Origin: Anaerolineae bacterium
GTDB lineage: Bacteria > Chloroflexota > Anaerolineae > 4572-78 > J111
Assembly: GCA_023151115.1 (NCBI GenBank)
Contig: JAKLJP010000085.1
Coordinates: forward strand, 1-17,994
Direction of reading: 5' to 3'
Length of the DNA stretch: 17,994 nt
Shown piece by piece: positions 8,512 through 15,554 of the stretch. Both the position numbers and the translations under genes were made by a program. The notes under the pieces were generated by a model. It searched no databases. It was given only the letters and a program-made list of their open reading frames with translations, and had not been told where the DNA came from. Numbering within the stretch: the stretch's first letter is position 1; each line of letters begins with the position of its first letter.

Positions 8512-8578
8512 GTAGCAAGGTAGCAAGTAGCAGGTTGTAAGTTGCAGAGTACTTTCCTGCTACCCTGTTACCTGCTAC
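8512..8578. repeat. repeat-rich inverted repeat between mreB and mreC
   Basis: The spacer has several agtagca/aggtagca-like units (8511-8550, period about 7-8) and then two copies of cctgctac (8556-8563 and 8571-8578). Each copy can pair with gtagcagg at 8527-8534. An inner 8-bp stem (8527-8534 with 8556-8563) and an outer 6-bp stem (8512-8517 with 8573-8578) are possible. As RNA it could form a hairpin between the mreB and mreC messages, or it may simply be a dispersed short repeat. Confidence 0.65.
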
Positions 8579-8588
8579 ATTGAGAAGT

Positions 8589-9455
8589 ATGACAGCAGCA
8601 AGAAATAGACCGCTTTTTATTGGCCTCATCCTGGCCCTCCTTTTTTTGGGTTTTGCCCTGGATCGGCTGGGGTACATGAGTGGGGTACGCACCTTTGTAC
8701 AAACTGCGCTGGTTCCCCTCCAGGAAGCAACTACCGGGGTGGCTCAGAATGTCTCAGCTCAGTTAGAGCAAAGCCAGAGCGTGCAGCTTTTACAGGCCAG
8801 AAATGCCGAGTTGGAAGCGCTCAACAATAAGCTGATGGTGGACAATGTTCGTCTCCGCGAGTTGGAACGAGAGAATGAACTTTTGCGCCAACTGCTCAAT
8901 TACACCCGCAGCAACCTCCAATTTAGTTATCAAACCACCACCGTCATTGGCCGTAGTATCGGCGTTGACCCAACCAACCTGCTCTACTTTGTGTATGTAA
9001 ATGTTGGCGCGCGTGATGGCATCGCCGAAAATATGCCGGTCATCACCGACCGGGGTCTCGTCGGGCGGGTGACGGCGGTCGGTCCCAACCTGGCGCAAGT
9101 GCTGATGTTGATTGACCCGGCCAGCGCGGTCAATGCTCTCATTCAGAACAGCCGGGTCACCGGTCTGGTTCGCGGTAATATTGACGGCACGCTGATTATG
9201 GAGCGAATCCCGCAGGATGCCAAAGTTAACCCCGGCGATATTGTGCTCACCTCCGGCCTGGGCGGCAATTTCCCCGATAAACTGGTCATCGGCCAGGTGA
9301 CGGAAGTGGTCAAGCGAGACCAGGATATGTTTCAAACCGCCCGTATTCGCCCCACCGTTGACTTTGGTAAGCTGGAAACAATGCTCATTATTACCTCCTT
9401 CCAGCCGGTTGATTTTGAGGCCGAAATCCTAAGAGCGCAGGAGTCGGAGAATTAA
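8589..9455 (+). CDS. mreC: rod shape-determining protein MreC
   Basis: This 288-residue bitopic membrane protein scaffolds the elongasome and activates PBP2 in the periplasm or outer wall space. The sequence shows a short cytosolic N-terminus, one transmembrane helix (about residues 8-24), and a coiled coil rich in Leu/Glu/Arg (about 60-105). The MreC beta-domain follows, with V-I-G-R-S-I-G-V-D-P, N-V-G-A-R-D-G-I and L-T-S-G-L-G-G-N-F-P. I chose the ATG at 8589, which has GAG 4 nt upstream. An in-frame TTG at 8580 would add three residues but touches the preceding palindrome and has no Shine-Dalgarno. The gene's last bases also contain the AGGAG and the start codon of mreD. Confidence 0.96.
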   Translation: MTAARNRPLFIGLILALLFLGFALDRLGYMSGVRTFVQTALVPLQEATTGVAQNVSAQLEQSQSVQLLQARNAELEALNNKLMVDNVRLRELERENELLRQLLNYTRSNLQFSYQTTTVIGRSIGVDPTNLLYFVYVNVGARDGIAENMPVITDRGLVGRVTAVGPNLAQVLMLIDPASAVNALIQNSRVTGLVRGNIDGTLIMERIPQDAKVNPGDIVLTSGLGGNFPDKLVIGQVTEVVKRDQDMFQTARIRPTVDFGKLETMLIITSFQPVDFEAEILRAQESEN

Positions 9456-9951
9456 GACCCTTATTCCTCCGGCAATTTTAATTACTGCTACTCTGCTGCA
9501 ATCTACACTGTCCCCTTATATCAAAATAAACGGTGTTCACCCGGATTTGGTGTTGGTGTTGGTCATTGGCTGGACAAGTTTACGGGGGCTGGGGGAAGGA
9601 TTTGTGTGGGCTTTGATCGGCGGCTTGAGCCTGGATTTACTCTCCGGTGGACCCTTTGGTCTTTTCACCTTAACTACGTTGGTGGCAGAATTTATCACCA
9701 GTTTATTTCATGGGCGGCTCTTTGGCAGCAGCATCATTTTGCCCCTCAGCCTTACCTTTCCCTTGAGCATACTTTTTAACGGCCTGGCCTTGCTAATTCT
9801 AAACTTGTTGGGCCGGCCGGTCATTTGGAATGAAGCCCTCTCTTTTATCCTGGTGCCGGCGGCTCTTTTTAATACTGCGGCCATGTTGTTTGTTTTTCCT
9901 CTCCTATATTTGCTCAATCGCTGGCTGAATCCGCAACCTCTTTCATTCTAG
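9451..9951 (+). CDS. mreD: rod shape-determining protein MreD, apparent ATT start
   Basis: This small integral membrane protein (166 residues from 9451) is part of the MreBCD complex. The conserved MreD pattern is visible: an N-terminal helix with L-L-Q-S-T-L, then V-H-P-D-L-V-L, and the signature G-L-S-L-D-L-L-S-G-G-P-F-G-L, with about five hydrophobic helices. The first ATG/GTG/TTG in this frame is TTG at 9547, which would remove the first helix and begin inside the V-H-P-D-L motif. The frame is open upstream to 9433 and has no canonical start there. ATT at 9451 overlaps the mreC TAA (9453-9455) and has AGGAG (9439-9443) exactly 7 nt upstream. It is therefore the best start, giving a normal family length. 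A CTG at 9493 or 9496 is a less likely alternative. Confidence 0.85.
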   Translation: MKTLIPPAILITATLLQSTLSPYIKINGVHPDLVLVLVIGWTSLRGLGEGFVWALIGGLSLDLLSGGPFGLFTLTTLVAEFITSLFHGRLFGSSIILPLSLTFPLSILFNGLALLILNLLGRPVIWNEALSFILVPAALFNTAAMLFVFPLLYLLNRWLNPQPLSF

Positions 9952-9974
9952 TTTCTAAAATCCTGTTTCTATTG

Positions 9975-9980
9975 TATAAT
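9975..9980 (+). promoter_or_regulatory. -10 element just before mrdA, possible leaderless start
   Basis: A perfect TATAAT lies in the 37-bp gap between mreD and mrdA and ends only 8 nt before the mrdA ATG at 9989. The -35 region (about 9952-9957, tttcta) is weak. If used, transcription would start almost at the ATG, giving a leaderless message. That would fit the lack of a good Shine-Dalgarno there. Confidence 0.4.
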
Positions 9981-9988
9981 TTACGGCC

Positions 9989-12403
9989 ATGACCGACTTT
10001 CAAATTCGCCTGCGTAGTTACCTCTTCCGGGGGATAGCCTTGTTCGCCTTTATGGTGTTGGCCACCCAATTGTGGAACTTGCAGGTGGTGCAGGGTGAAA
10101 CTTATAAGGCGCTGGCCGACGCTAACCGCTTCCGTTTGAATCAGGTTCCGGCGGCGCGGGGTGTAGTTTATGACCGCAACGGCGAATTGCTGGTGCGCAA
10201 CCGGCCCACTTACAATGTGGTCATCATTCCGGCCTACCTGCCCGAAGACCCCACCGCTGAGGCCAAGGTGTTTGCCCGCCTGTCGGAGCTGCTCGATTTG
10301 CCCATTACCACCCAGATCGAGCCGGTGGTCGGCGCGAATAATGGCTATTTTCAAGCCATTACCCATCATCAGTTCAACCGGCAACTATCCCGGCAAATTA
10401 TCAATCCGCGCAGCCGCCAGTTAGCCAATGCGCCGCTGGGCCTCCGCGACGCCGCCAACCAAAACCGTGTTCTGGCCCCCTTTTTGCCGGTCACTGTTGC
10501 CACCGATGTTGATCCGGTGATTGTGGCTAAAATTGAAGAAGAGCGTATCAATCTGCCCGGCGTCTCGGTTGAAGCCTCACCCACCCGCGATTATCTCTAT
10601 GGTGAACTGTTGAGCCATATCCTCGGTTACGTCGGGCCGATTCCGGCGGAACAATTTGCTGACTACGAAAGCCAAGGGTATGAACTGACCGATAGTATCG
10701 GTCTGGCCGGTCTTGAGGCGAGTTATGAAACCTGGCTGCACGGCGTTAAAGGTCTGGAAAGCATCGAGGTGGATGTGACCGGCCAGAAGATCAGGACGGT
10801 TAGCGAAAATATTCAAGTTAAGCCCGGCCATAACCTGCGTTTGACCATTGATTTGGGCTTGCAACAGGCTACTGCTGAAGCCTTGCAGGAACAGATGGAT
10901 GAAGTCGGCTCTAACCAGGGCGTGGCCATTGCTATGAATCCGCAAACGGGTGAAATTTTGGCTATGGTTTCGCTGCCCAGTTTCGATAACAACAGTTTTG
11001 CCCGGGGAATTTCGGCCAGGGAACTCTCGCTTTTGAGTGAAAATCCCTGGACGCCGCTGGTCAATCACGCTATTGCCGGTTTGTATCCGCCCGGTTCTAC
11101 TTTCAAGATTATTCCGGCGGCGGGGGCGCTCCAAGAACGGGCCGTTTACTCAGACACCATCTTTGTTGACGAGGGCACCCTTTACCTGCCCAATCAATTT
11201 GAGCCTGACAATCTTGACTTGGCTCAACCATTTTACTGTTGGCTGCGCACCGGCCACGGACCGGTGAATATGGTCGCGGCCCTGGCCTTTTCTTGCGACG
11301 TTTATTTCTATCAGGTTGGCGGCGGCTACTATCCCACCGAGTACGAAGGTCTGGGCCTGGAGCGGATGGGCAAATACGCCGAAATGTTCGGCCTGGGCGA
11401 GCCGACCGGCATTGATATTCCCGGCGAGGTCGGCGGGTTGGTCCCCAACCAAAAATGGAAACGGCTCAACTATGCCGAAACCTGGCTGACCGGCGACACC
11501 TACAATATGTCCATCGGTCAAGGCTTTGTGCTGGCTACGCCGCTGCAAATAGTTAACGCTTACGCGGCTATTGCCAACGGAGGGACGCTTTACCGGCCCT
11601 ACCTGGTCAAAGAGATTTTGGATGCGGATGATAATGTGGTGAAAGTAAATGAGCCGCAGGTCATCCGCAAGCTCTCGATTGACCCCGAATTTATGGCGCT
11701 GATCCACGAAGGTCTGCGCGATGTTATTGCCTGGGAGGCCGGCACGGCCCACGACCAGTTTGATGTGCCGGGGATTATTGCCTCCGGCAAGACCGGCACC
11801 GCCGAGTTTTGCGACCGCTATCCCCAATGCCTTGATCGGGAGGGCCGGGTTAAAACCAGCCACGCCTGGTTTGCCTCTTATGCGCCCAGCAATAATCCAA
11901 CCATTGCCACCGTTGTATTTGTCTACGGCGGTGGGGCTGCCCTCGAAGGGTCGGAGGTAGCGGTCCCGATTACCAACAAAATGTTACGCTACTACTTCAA
12001 CATTCCAGAGGAAGAGGAAGAAGCCGAACCGGAAGAAGAGGAGGAGACGCTTCCGGCAATTGTACCTGAAACAACCTTCAGTGTGCGCCTGTTGGGTACC
12101 GACACCTGGAGCAGCGATAAGGCTAGCGTGTCCGGTTTTGTGCTCGATGCCGCAGGTCAGGGCGTGCCGGATGTGCTGATTGAGGTGCTGGCGAACGGTC
12201 AGGTGGTGGCTCAAATCAGGTCGGGCTTGACCGGTCAATTTGATTACACCGAACTCGACCAGAATCTGGCCTCTAGTTGGGCGCTGCGCTTGCCTGATTA
12301 TGCCGGCGCGCCGTCGCTGTCGTTAGAAATTGGCAATGGCCTGCGCTATCTGGTAGAATTTAAGGCTCAACCGGCGGCGGATGCTGTAGTAGCCGAGAAT
12401 TAG
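9989..12403 (+). CDS. mrdA: penicillin-binding protein 2 (elongation transpeptidase) with C-terminal extension
   Basis: This class B PBP of 804 residues cross-links lateral wall peptidoglycan and works with the RodA glycosyltransferase. The sequence has an N-terminal transmembrane anchor (about 10-28) and a PBP dimerisation/pedestal region with R-G-V-V-Y-D-R-N-G. The transpeptidase domain carries all three motifs: S370-T-F-K373 with the catalytic Ser, S435-C-D437, and K601-T-G-T604. Typical PBP2 proteins are about 600-680 residues. Here the catalytic domain is followed by a Glu-rich linker (about 674-687) and an extra domain (about 695-795). That domain's V-S-G-F-V-L-D-A-A-G-Q-G-V-P-D-V pattern recalls carboxypeptidase-regulatory or Ig-like beta sandwiches; the domain match is by eye. 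ATG 9989 has no strong Shine-Dalgarno. The mreB-mreC-mreD-mrdA order supports the call. Confidence 0.95.
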   Translation: MTDFQIRLRSYLFRGIALFAFMVLATQLWNLQVVQGETYKALADANRFRLNQVPAARGVVYDRNGELLVRNRPTYNVVIIPAYLPEDPTAEAKVFARLSELLDLPITTQIEPVVGANNGYFQAITHHQFNRQLSRQIINPRSRQLANAPLGLRDAANQNRVLAPFLPVTVATDVDPVIVAKIEEERINLPGVSVEASPTRDYLYGELLSHILGYVGPIPAEQFADYESQGYELTDSIGLAGLEASYETWLHGVKGLESIEVDVTGQKIRTVSENIQVKPGHNLRLTIDLGLQQATAEALQEQMDEVGSNQGVAIAMNPQTGEILAMVSLPSFDNNSFARGISARELSLLSENPWTPLVNHAIAGLYPPGSTFKIIPAAGALQERAVYSDTIFVDEGTLYLPNQFEPDNLDLAQPFYCWLRTGHGPVNMVAALAFSCDVYFYQVGGGYYPTEYEGLGLERMGKYAEMFGLGEPTGIDIPGEVGGLVPNQKWKRLNYAETWLTGDTYNMSIGQGFVLATPLQIVNAYAAIANGGTLYRPYLVKEILDADDNVVKVNEPQVIRKLSIDPEFMALIHEGLRDVIAWEAGTAHDQFDVPGIIASGKTGTAEFCDRYPQCLDREGRVKTSHAWFASYAPSNNPTIATVVFVYGGGAALEGSEVAVPITNKMLRYYFNIPEEEEEAEPEEEEETLPAIVPETTFSVRLLGTDTWSSDKASVSGFVLDAAGQGVPDVLIEVLANGQVVAQIRSGLTGQFDYTELDQNLASSWALRLPDYAGAPSLSLEIGNGLRYLVEFKAQPAADAVVAEN
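12330..12359 (+). promoter_or_regulatory. candidate internal promoter for minCDE-rodA inside the mrdA 3' end
   Basis: TTGGCA (12330-12335, 5/6 match to a -35) is followed after 18 nt by an extended -10, TGG plus TAGAAT (12351-12359). The predicted start near 12366 would produce a message beginning with minC. It lies within the coding region of mrdA, so chance occurrence cannot be excluded. Confidence 0.4.
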
Positions 12404-12406
12404 AAA

Positions 12407-12432
12407 TTTTACGTCTTGCGTCTTGCGTAAAA
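12407..12432. repeat. 7-bp hairpin with gcgtctt heptamers between mrdA and minC
   Basis: TTTTACG (12407-12413) pairs with CGTAAAA (12426-12432) around a 12-nt loop. The segment 12411-12431 also has a period of 7 (acgtctt, gcgtctt, gcgtaaa). Its 3' arm abuts the upstream candidate ATG of minC at 12433. It may be a dispersed repeat or an mRNA processing structure. Confidence 0.55.
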
Positions 12433-12477
12433 ATGGAAGACGCCGATGACCCCATTATTTTCTTGACGAGACCTTCG

Positions 12478-13152
12478 ATGTCGAGTGACCGCATTAACAT
12501 TAAAGGCACCAGCGATGGCCTGATTATCACCCTGGGGGCAGGGGCATGGCCGGGGCTGATTGACGAATTGGAGCAGCGCCTGGGCGAAAAAGCATCCTTT
12601 TTTAAAGGGGGCCGGGTGGGTCTGGCGGTTGGTTCTCGGCAGTTAACGCTCCAGGAATTGGAGCAAATGGGTCAAACCCTTAATCGCCACAATGTAACTT
12701 TGTGGGCCGTGGAGAGCGATTCGCCAGACACTCAAGAAGCCGCTGTTCAATTGGGCCTGGAAACCAGCCTGGGCCTGCCGGTTAGACCGGCGGTTGTGCC
12801 AACCCCTGCTGCGCCGGTAGGCCAGGGAGACGCGCTGTTGGTGCAGCGCACCCTCCGCTCCGGGCAGGTGGTGCATCATCCAGGGCATGTGGTGGTTATC
12901 GGCGATGTAAATCCGGGGGCGGAGATTCGAGCGGGGGGCAGTGTGGTGGTCTGGGGACGGCTGCGGGGTACGGTTCATGCCGGAACCGGCGGCGATAAAA
13001 ACGCTGTGGTCTGTGCCCTGCAATTGTCGCCCACCCAGCTTCGCATCGGCGATTACATTACCCGTTCGCCCGCCGATGATACGGACCATGAGATTGTGCC
13101 GGAAATGGCCTCGGTGCAGAATGGTCAAATTGTGGCCGAGCCATGGAAGTAA
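12478..13152 (+). CDS. minC: septum site-determining protein MinC
   Basis: MinC is the FtsZ polymerisation inhibitor that is recruited to the membrane by MinD and blocks septa at the wrong place. The 224-residue product has an N-terminal FtsZ-binding domain beginning I-N-I-K-G-T-S-D-G-L. A Pro-rich linker follows, then a C-terminal beta-helix domain with the R-S-G-Q motif, H-V-V-V-I-G-D-V-N-P-G-A-E, and G-R-L-R-G-T-V-H-A-G, which matches the MinD-binding/dimerisation region. I chose the ATG at 12478 because MinC proteins usually begin only a few residues before the first beta strand; GAG lies 7 nt upstream. An in-frame ATG at 12433 would add 15 residues directly after the spacer hairpin and has no Shine-Dalgarno. 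minD and minE lie downstream, beyond a palindrome-rich gap. Confidence 0.93.
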   Translation: MSSDRINIKGTSDGLIITLGAGAWPGLIDELEQRLGEKASFFKGGRVGLAVGSRQLTLQELEQMGQTLNRHNVTLWAVESDSPDTQEAAVQLGLETSLGLPVRPAVVPTPAAPVGQGDALLVQRTLRSGQVVHHPGHVVVIGDVNPGAEIRAGGSVVVWGRLRGTVHAGTGGDKNAVVCALQLSPTQLRIGDYITRSPADDTDHEIVPEMASVQNGQIVAEPWK

Positions 13153-13163
13153 GCGGATGAATG

Positions 13164-13205
13164 GGCGAATAGGCGAATGGCGAATGATTTATTTTCGCCA
13201 TTCGC
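13164..13205. repeat. gcgaat repeats forming a 12-bp perfect hairpin after minC
   Basis: Repeated ggcgaat units (13164-13185, spacing 7-8) lead into a perfect 12-bp inverted repeat: GCGAATGGCGAA (13173-13184) and TTCGCCATTCGC (13194-13205) with a 9-nt loop. The first 22 nt (13164-13185) recur exactly, in inverted orientation, at 16022-16043 upstream of gltX. There is no T run after the stem, so it is not a typical intrinsic terminator. Confidence 0.8.
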
Positions 13206-13219
13206 TGAGTCATATCGTA

Positions 13220-13350
13220 AATTGTTACTACTCAGGCTTATGTCATTTCGAGACCGAAGGTCGAGAAATCCTCAAGGCACCACACCTAAAAGTAAGGTGT
13301 TAGGGGATTTCTCTCCGCTTCGCGGGTCGAAATGACATAGCTGAGCAATT
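13220..13350. repeat. nested palindromic element of about 130 bp between minC and minD
   Basis: TATGTCATTTCGA (13239-13251) and TCGAAATGACATA (13327-13339) form a perfect 13-bp inverted repeat. It is extended outward by CTCAG/CTGAG (13231-13235 and 13341-13345) and AATTG/CAATT. Inside are further pairs, GAGAAATCC (13263-13271) with GGATTTCTC (13305-13313) and ACACCT (13282-13287) with AGGTGT (13295-13300). Almost the whole element can fold into one long hairpin. It has no coding potential and looks like a MITE-like or dispersed palindromic repeat. No target-site duplication is clear. Confidence 0.75.
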
Positions 13351-13376
13351 AAAAACCTAGAAATCGGGATGTGATT

Positions 13377-14174
13377 ATGAGCGCAGTCGTTATAACCATA
13401 ACTTCAGGCAAGGGTGGTGTTGGCAAAACCACAACCACCGCTAATTTGAGTACGGCTCTGGCGGCGCAGGGTAAAAAGGTTGTAGCGATTGACGCCGATA
13501 TTGGCCTGCGTAACCTGGATGTGGTCATGGGCCTGGAAAACCGGATTGTCTATGACCTGGTGGATGTGGTCGAAGGGACGTGCCGGCTGCGCCAAGCTAT
13601 GATTAAAGATAAGCGGCTGGAAGAATTATATCTCATCCCGGCGGCCCAATCTCGCGATAAAACCGCGGTGACGCCGGGGGATATGATTGAGGTTTGCAAC
13701 CAGTTGCGGCCCGATTTTGATTTTATCCTGATTGACTCGCCGGCCGGGATAGAGCAGGGTTTTAAAAACGCAGTCGCTCCCGCCGATAAAGTGGTGATTG
13801 TGACCACGCCCGAAGTATCGGCGGTGCGCGATGCCGACCGGATTATTGGCCTGATCGAGGCGGAAGAGAAAGGTCCGGCCGATTTGATTGTCAACCGGCT
13901 GCGCCTTGACATGATCAAACGCGGCGACATGCTCAATACCGACGATGTCATGGATATTTTGGCGATTAACCTGATTGGCATTGTTCCCGACGACGAAGCG
14001 ATTATTGTTTCGACCAACAAGGGCCGGCCGGTGGTCATGGAAAATGGGGCGCTGTCGGGGCAGGCCTACCGCAATATTGCCCGGCGTCTTACCGGCGAAG
14101 AAGTTCCCTTCCTGAACCTGGAAGAAGGTAACTCATTCATTAAGCGGCTTACAAAACTTTTCAAAGCGTCGTAG
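13377..14174 (+). CDS. minD: septum site-determining ATPase MinD
   Basis: MinD is the membrane-bound ParA/MinD-family ATPase that carries MinC to the membrane and is released by MinE. The 265-residue product has the deviant Walker A motif G11-K12-G-G-V-G-K17-T18 and the switch region I-D-A-D-I-G-L-R-N-L-D (38-48), which is nearly diagnostic for MinD. The Walker B-like I-L-I-D-S-P-A-G follows. The C-terminal amphipathic membrane-targeting helix is present: N-S-F-I-K-R-L-T-K-L-F-K-A-S. An in-frame GTG at 13371 would add two residues; the ATG at 13377 fits the family better and has a partial GGGA upstream. It is separated from minC by about 220 bp of palindromes and followed by minE after 18 bp. 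Confidence 0.97.
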   Translation: MSAVVITITSGKGGVGKTTTTANLSTALAAQGKKVVAIDADIGLRNLDVVMGLENRIVYDLVDVVEGTCRLRQAMIKDKRLEELYLIPAAQSRDKTAVTPGDMIEVCNQLRPDFDFILIDSPAGIEQGFKNAVAPADKVVIVTTPEVSAVRDADRIIGLIEAEEKGPADLIVNRLRLDMIKRGDMLNTDDVMDILAINLIGIVPDDEAIIVSTNKGRPVVMENGALSGQAYRNIARRLTGEEVPFLNLEEGNSFIKRLTKLFKAS

Positions 14175-14192
14175 GGCGCGGGAGTCGGGCTT

Positions 14193-14453
14193 ATGCATCT
14201 GCTCAATCGGCTGCTGGGTCGAGGGGAACCGTCGAGTCGGGATATTGCTAAAGATCGCCTGCGCCTGGTTTTGGTGCAGGACCGCGTCAATTTGTCTGCG
14301 GAAAAGATGAATGAGTTGAAAGACGAGTTGATTAAAGTGATTTCAAAATATGTAGAAATTGACCGGGATGGGATGGAAATTTCGCTCACCCAAAACGCCC
14401 GCCAGAGCCGTCTGACGGCTAATATTCCCGTAGTAGGAGCGCGACAGAAGTAA
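14193..14453 (+). CDS. minE: cell division topological specificity factor MinE
   Basis: MinE stimulates the MinD ATPase and drives MinCD off mid-cell membranes. The 86-residue product matches the family length and layout. It has an amphipathic N-terminal membrane segment (M-H-L-L-N-R-L-L-G-R), the anti-MinCD helix/strand region A-K-D-R-L-R-L-V-L-V-Q-D-R (about 19-31), and the C-terminal dimer domain with I-S-K-Y-V-E-I-D, where the family consensus is similar. A GGGAG Shine-Dalgarno region lies upstream of ATG 14193. Its stop codon (14451-14453) is directly followed by the rodA ATG without any gap. The presence of MinE suggests that the Min system oscillates or forms gradients here, rather than using a DivIVA-type anchor; this is inference. 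Confidence 0.95.
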   Translation: MHLLNRLLGRGEPSSRDIAKDRLRLVLVQDRVNLSAEKMNELKDELIKVISKYVEIDRDGMEISLTQNARQSRLTANIPVVGARQK

Positions 14454-15554
14454 ATGGATCGCAGAATTTGGCGGCAGTTTGACCTGGTGCTGGTCGGACT
14501 GGCCGCGTTGTTAATTTTATATGGCGTGATTATGATTTACAGCGCCAACCAAAATCAGGAAGATTTACGCGATTTATGGCAGACCCAATTGACCCGCGCC
14601 GGGATTGGTCTGGTTTTGCTGGTAATAATCGCGGCGATTGATTATCGTTGGTATGCCTCGCTTTACAAACTGCTCTATGTGGTCATGCTGGGCCTGCTGG
14701 CGACCCTGTTTATCGCTGCAGAATTAACCGCCGGCACGTTGCGCTGGCTCGATTTCCGCCTTTTTCCAGTCCAACCCAGCGAGATTGCCAAGATTGTGGT
14801 GGTGGTGGTCACGGCCAAAATTTTGGCGGACCGCGATGGGCAAATGGATAAGCTGAAGAATTTACTCTTCTCGCTGATGATTGCTATCCCACCGATTATT
14901 CTTATTTATCTGCAACCCGATTTGGGCACAACGATTATCGTGGCAGTTGTCTGGTTTATCATGGCCTTGATGGCTGGGGTGCATTGGTTCCATGTTGGGC
15001 TGTTGGGGTTGGCGGGGGTCATCGCCAGCCCGATAGTCTGGCTGACTATGGCTCAGTATCAGCGTGACCGGCTGGTGTTGTTCCTCGACCCGCAGAGCGA
15101 CCCTGATGCTTATTACAATATCCAGCAGGCGCTGATTAGCATCGGCTCCGGGGGCATATTGGGCAAAGGCTTCAGCATTGGCACGCAAAACCAGCTTCAC
15201 TTTTTGCGGGTCCGCCACACCGATTTTATTTTTTCAGTCATTGGCGAGGAGCTGGGACTGCTGGGTTCGCTGCTGCTGTTTACGCTCATCCTGGCTCTCA
15301 TCTGGCGGATTATCCGGGCCTCCGATTTAACCGGCGATCCCTTTGGCCGGCTGATCTGCATCGGCGTGGCAGCGGTGATCTTTTTTCAGTCGTTTGTCAA
15401 TTTGGGGGTCAATTTGGGGTTATTGCCGGTCACAGGGACACCCTTACCCTTCGTTAGCTATGGCGGCAGTTCTCTAATTGCCTTTTTAATTTCACTCGGG
15501 CTGGTGCAAAGCGTCTTGATGCGCCGTAAGGCTCTCGATTTCGAGGAGGTCTGA
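14454..15554 (+). CDS. rodA: peptidoglycan glycosyltransferase RodA (SEDS family)
   Basis: This polytopic SEDS protein of 366 residues with about ten transmembrane helices polymerises glycan strands from lipid II as PBP2's partner. The SEDS motifs are present: Q-P-S-E-I-A-K (107-113), Q-P-D-L-G-T (154-159), R-H-T-D257-F-I-F followed by G-E-E-L-G-L-L-G, and the C-terminal P-V-T-G-T-P-L-P-F-V-S-Y-G-G-S-S. Asp257 corresponds to the catalytic aspartate described for RodA. I prefer RodA over FtsW because of the short cytosolic N-terminus and the linkage to mreBCD-mrdA. The ATG directly abuts the minE stop, so translation is likely coupled; AGGAG sits 14 nt upstream, within minE. Its TGA overlaps the next gene's ATG by 1 nt. 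Confidence 0.95.
   Translation: MDRRIWRQFDLVLVGLAALLILYGVIMIYSANQNQEDLRDLWQTQLTRAGIGLVLLVIIAAIDYRWYASLYKLLYVVMLGLLATLFIAAELTAGTLRWLDFRLFPVQPSEIAKIVVVVVTAKILADRDGQMDKLKNLLFSLMIAIPPIILIYLQPDLGTTIIVAVVWFIMALMAGVHWFHVGLLGLAGVIASPIVWLTMAQYQRDRLVLFLDPQSDPDAYYNIQQALISIGSGGILGKGFSIGTQNQLHFLRVRHTDFIFSVIGEELGLLGSLLLFTLILALIWRIIRASDLTGDPFGRLICIGVAAVIFFQSFVNLGVNLGLLPVTGTPLPFVSYGGSSLIAFLISLGLVQSVLMRRKALDFEEV

Noticed and set aside
9914..10384. Minus-strand open frame across the mreD-mrdA junction
   Set aside because: It overlaps two well-supported plus-strand genes and has no promoter or Shine-Dalgarno.
11291..11299. S-C-D in place of S-x-N in the PBP2 second motif, as a sign of inactivation
   Set aside because: S-x-D is the usual form in PBP2-type transpeptidases, and the other two motifs are intact.
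13164..13205. Possible CRISPR array from the gcgaat repeats
   Set aside because: Units are only 7-8 nt with no spacers of regular length, and there are no cas genes.
13194..13205. Intrinsic terminator after minC from the 12-bp hairpin
   Set aside because: The stem is strong but no T run follows the 3' arm, so it lacks the second part of an intrinsic terminator.
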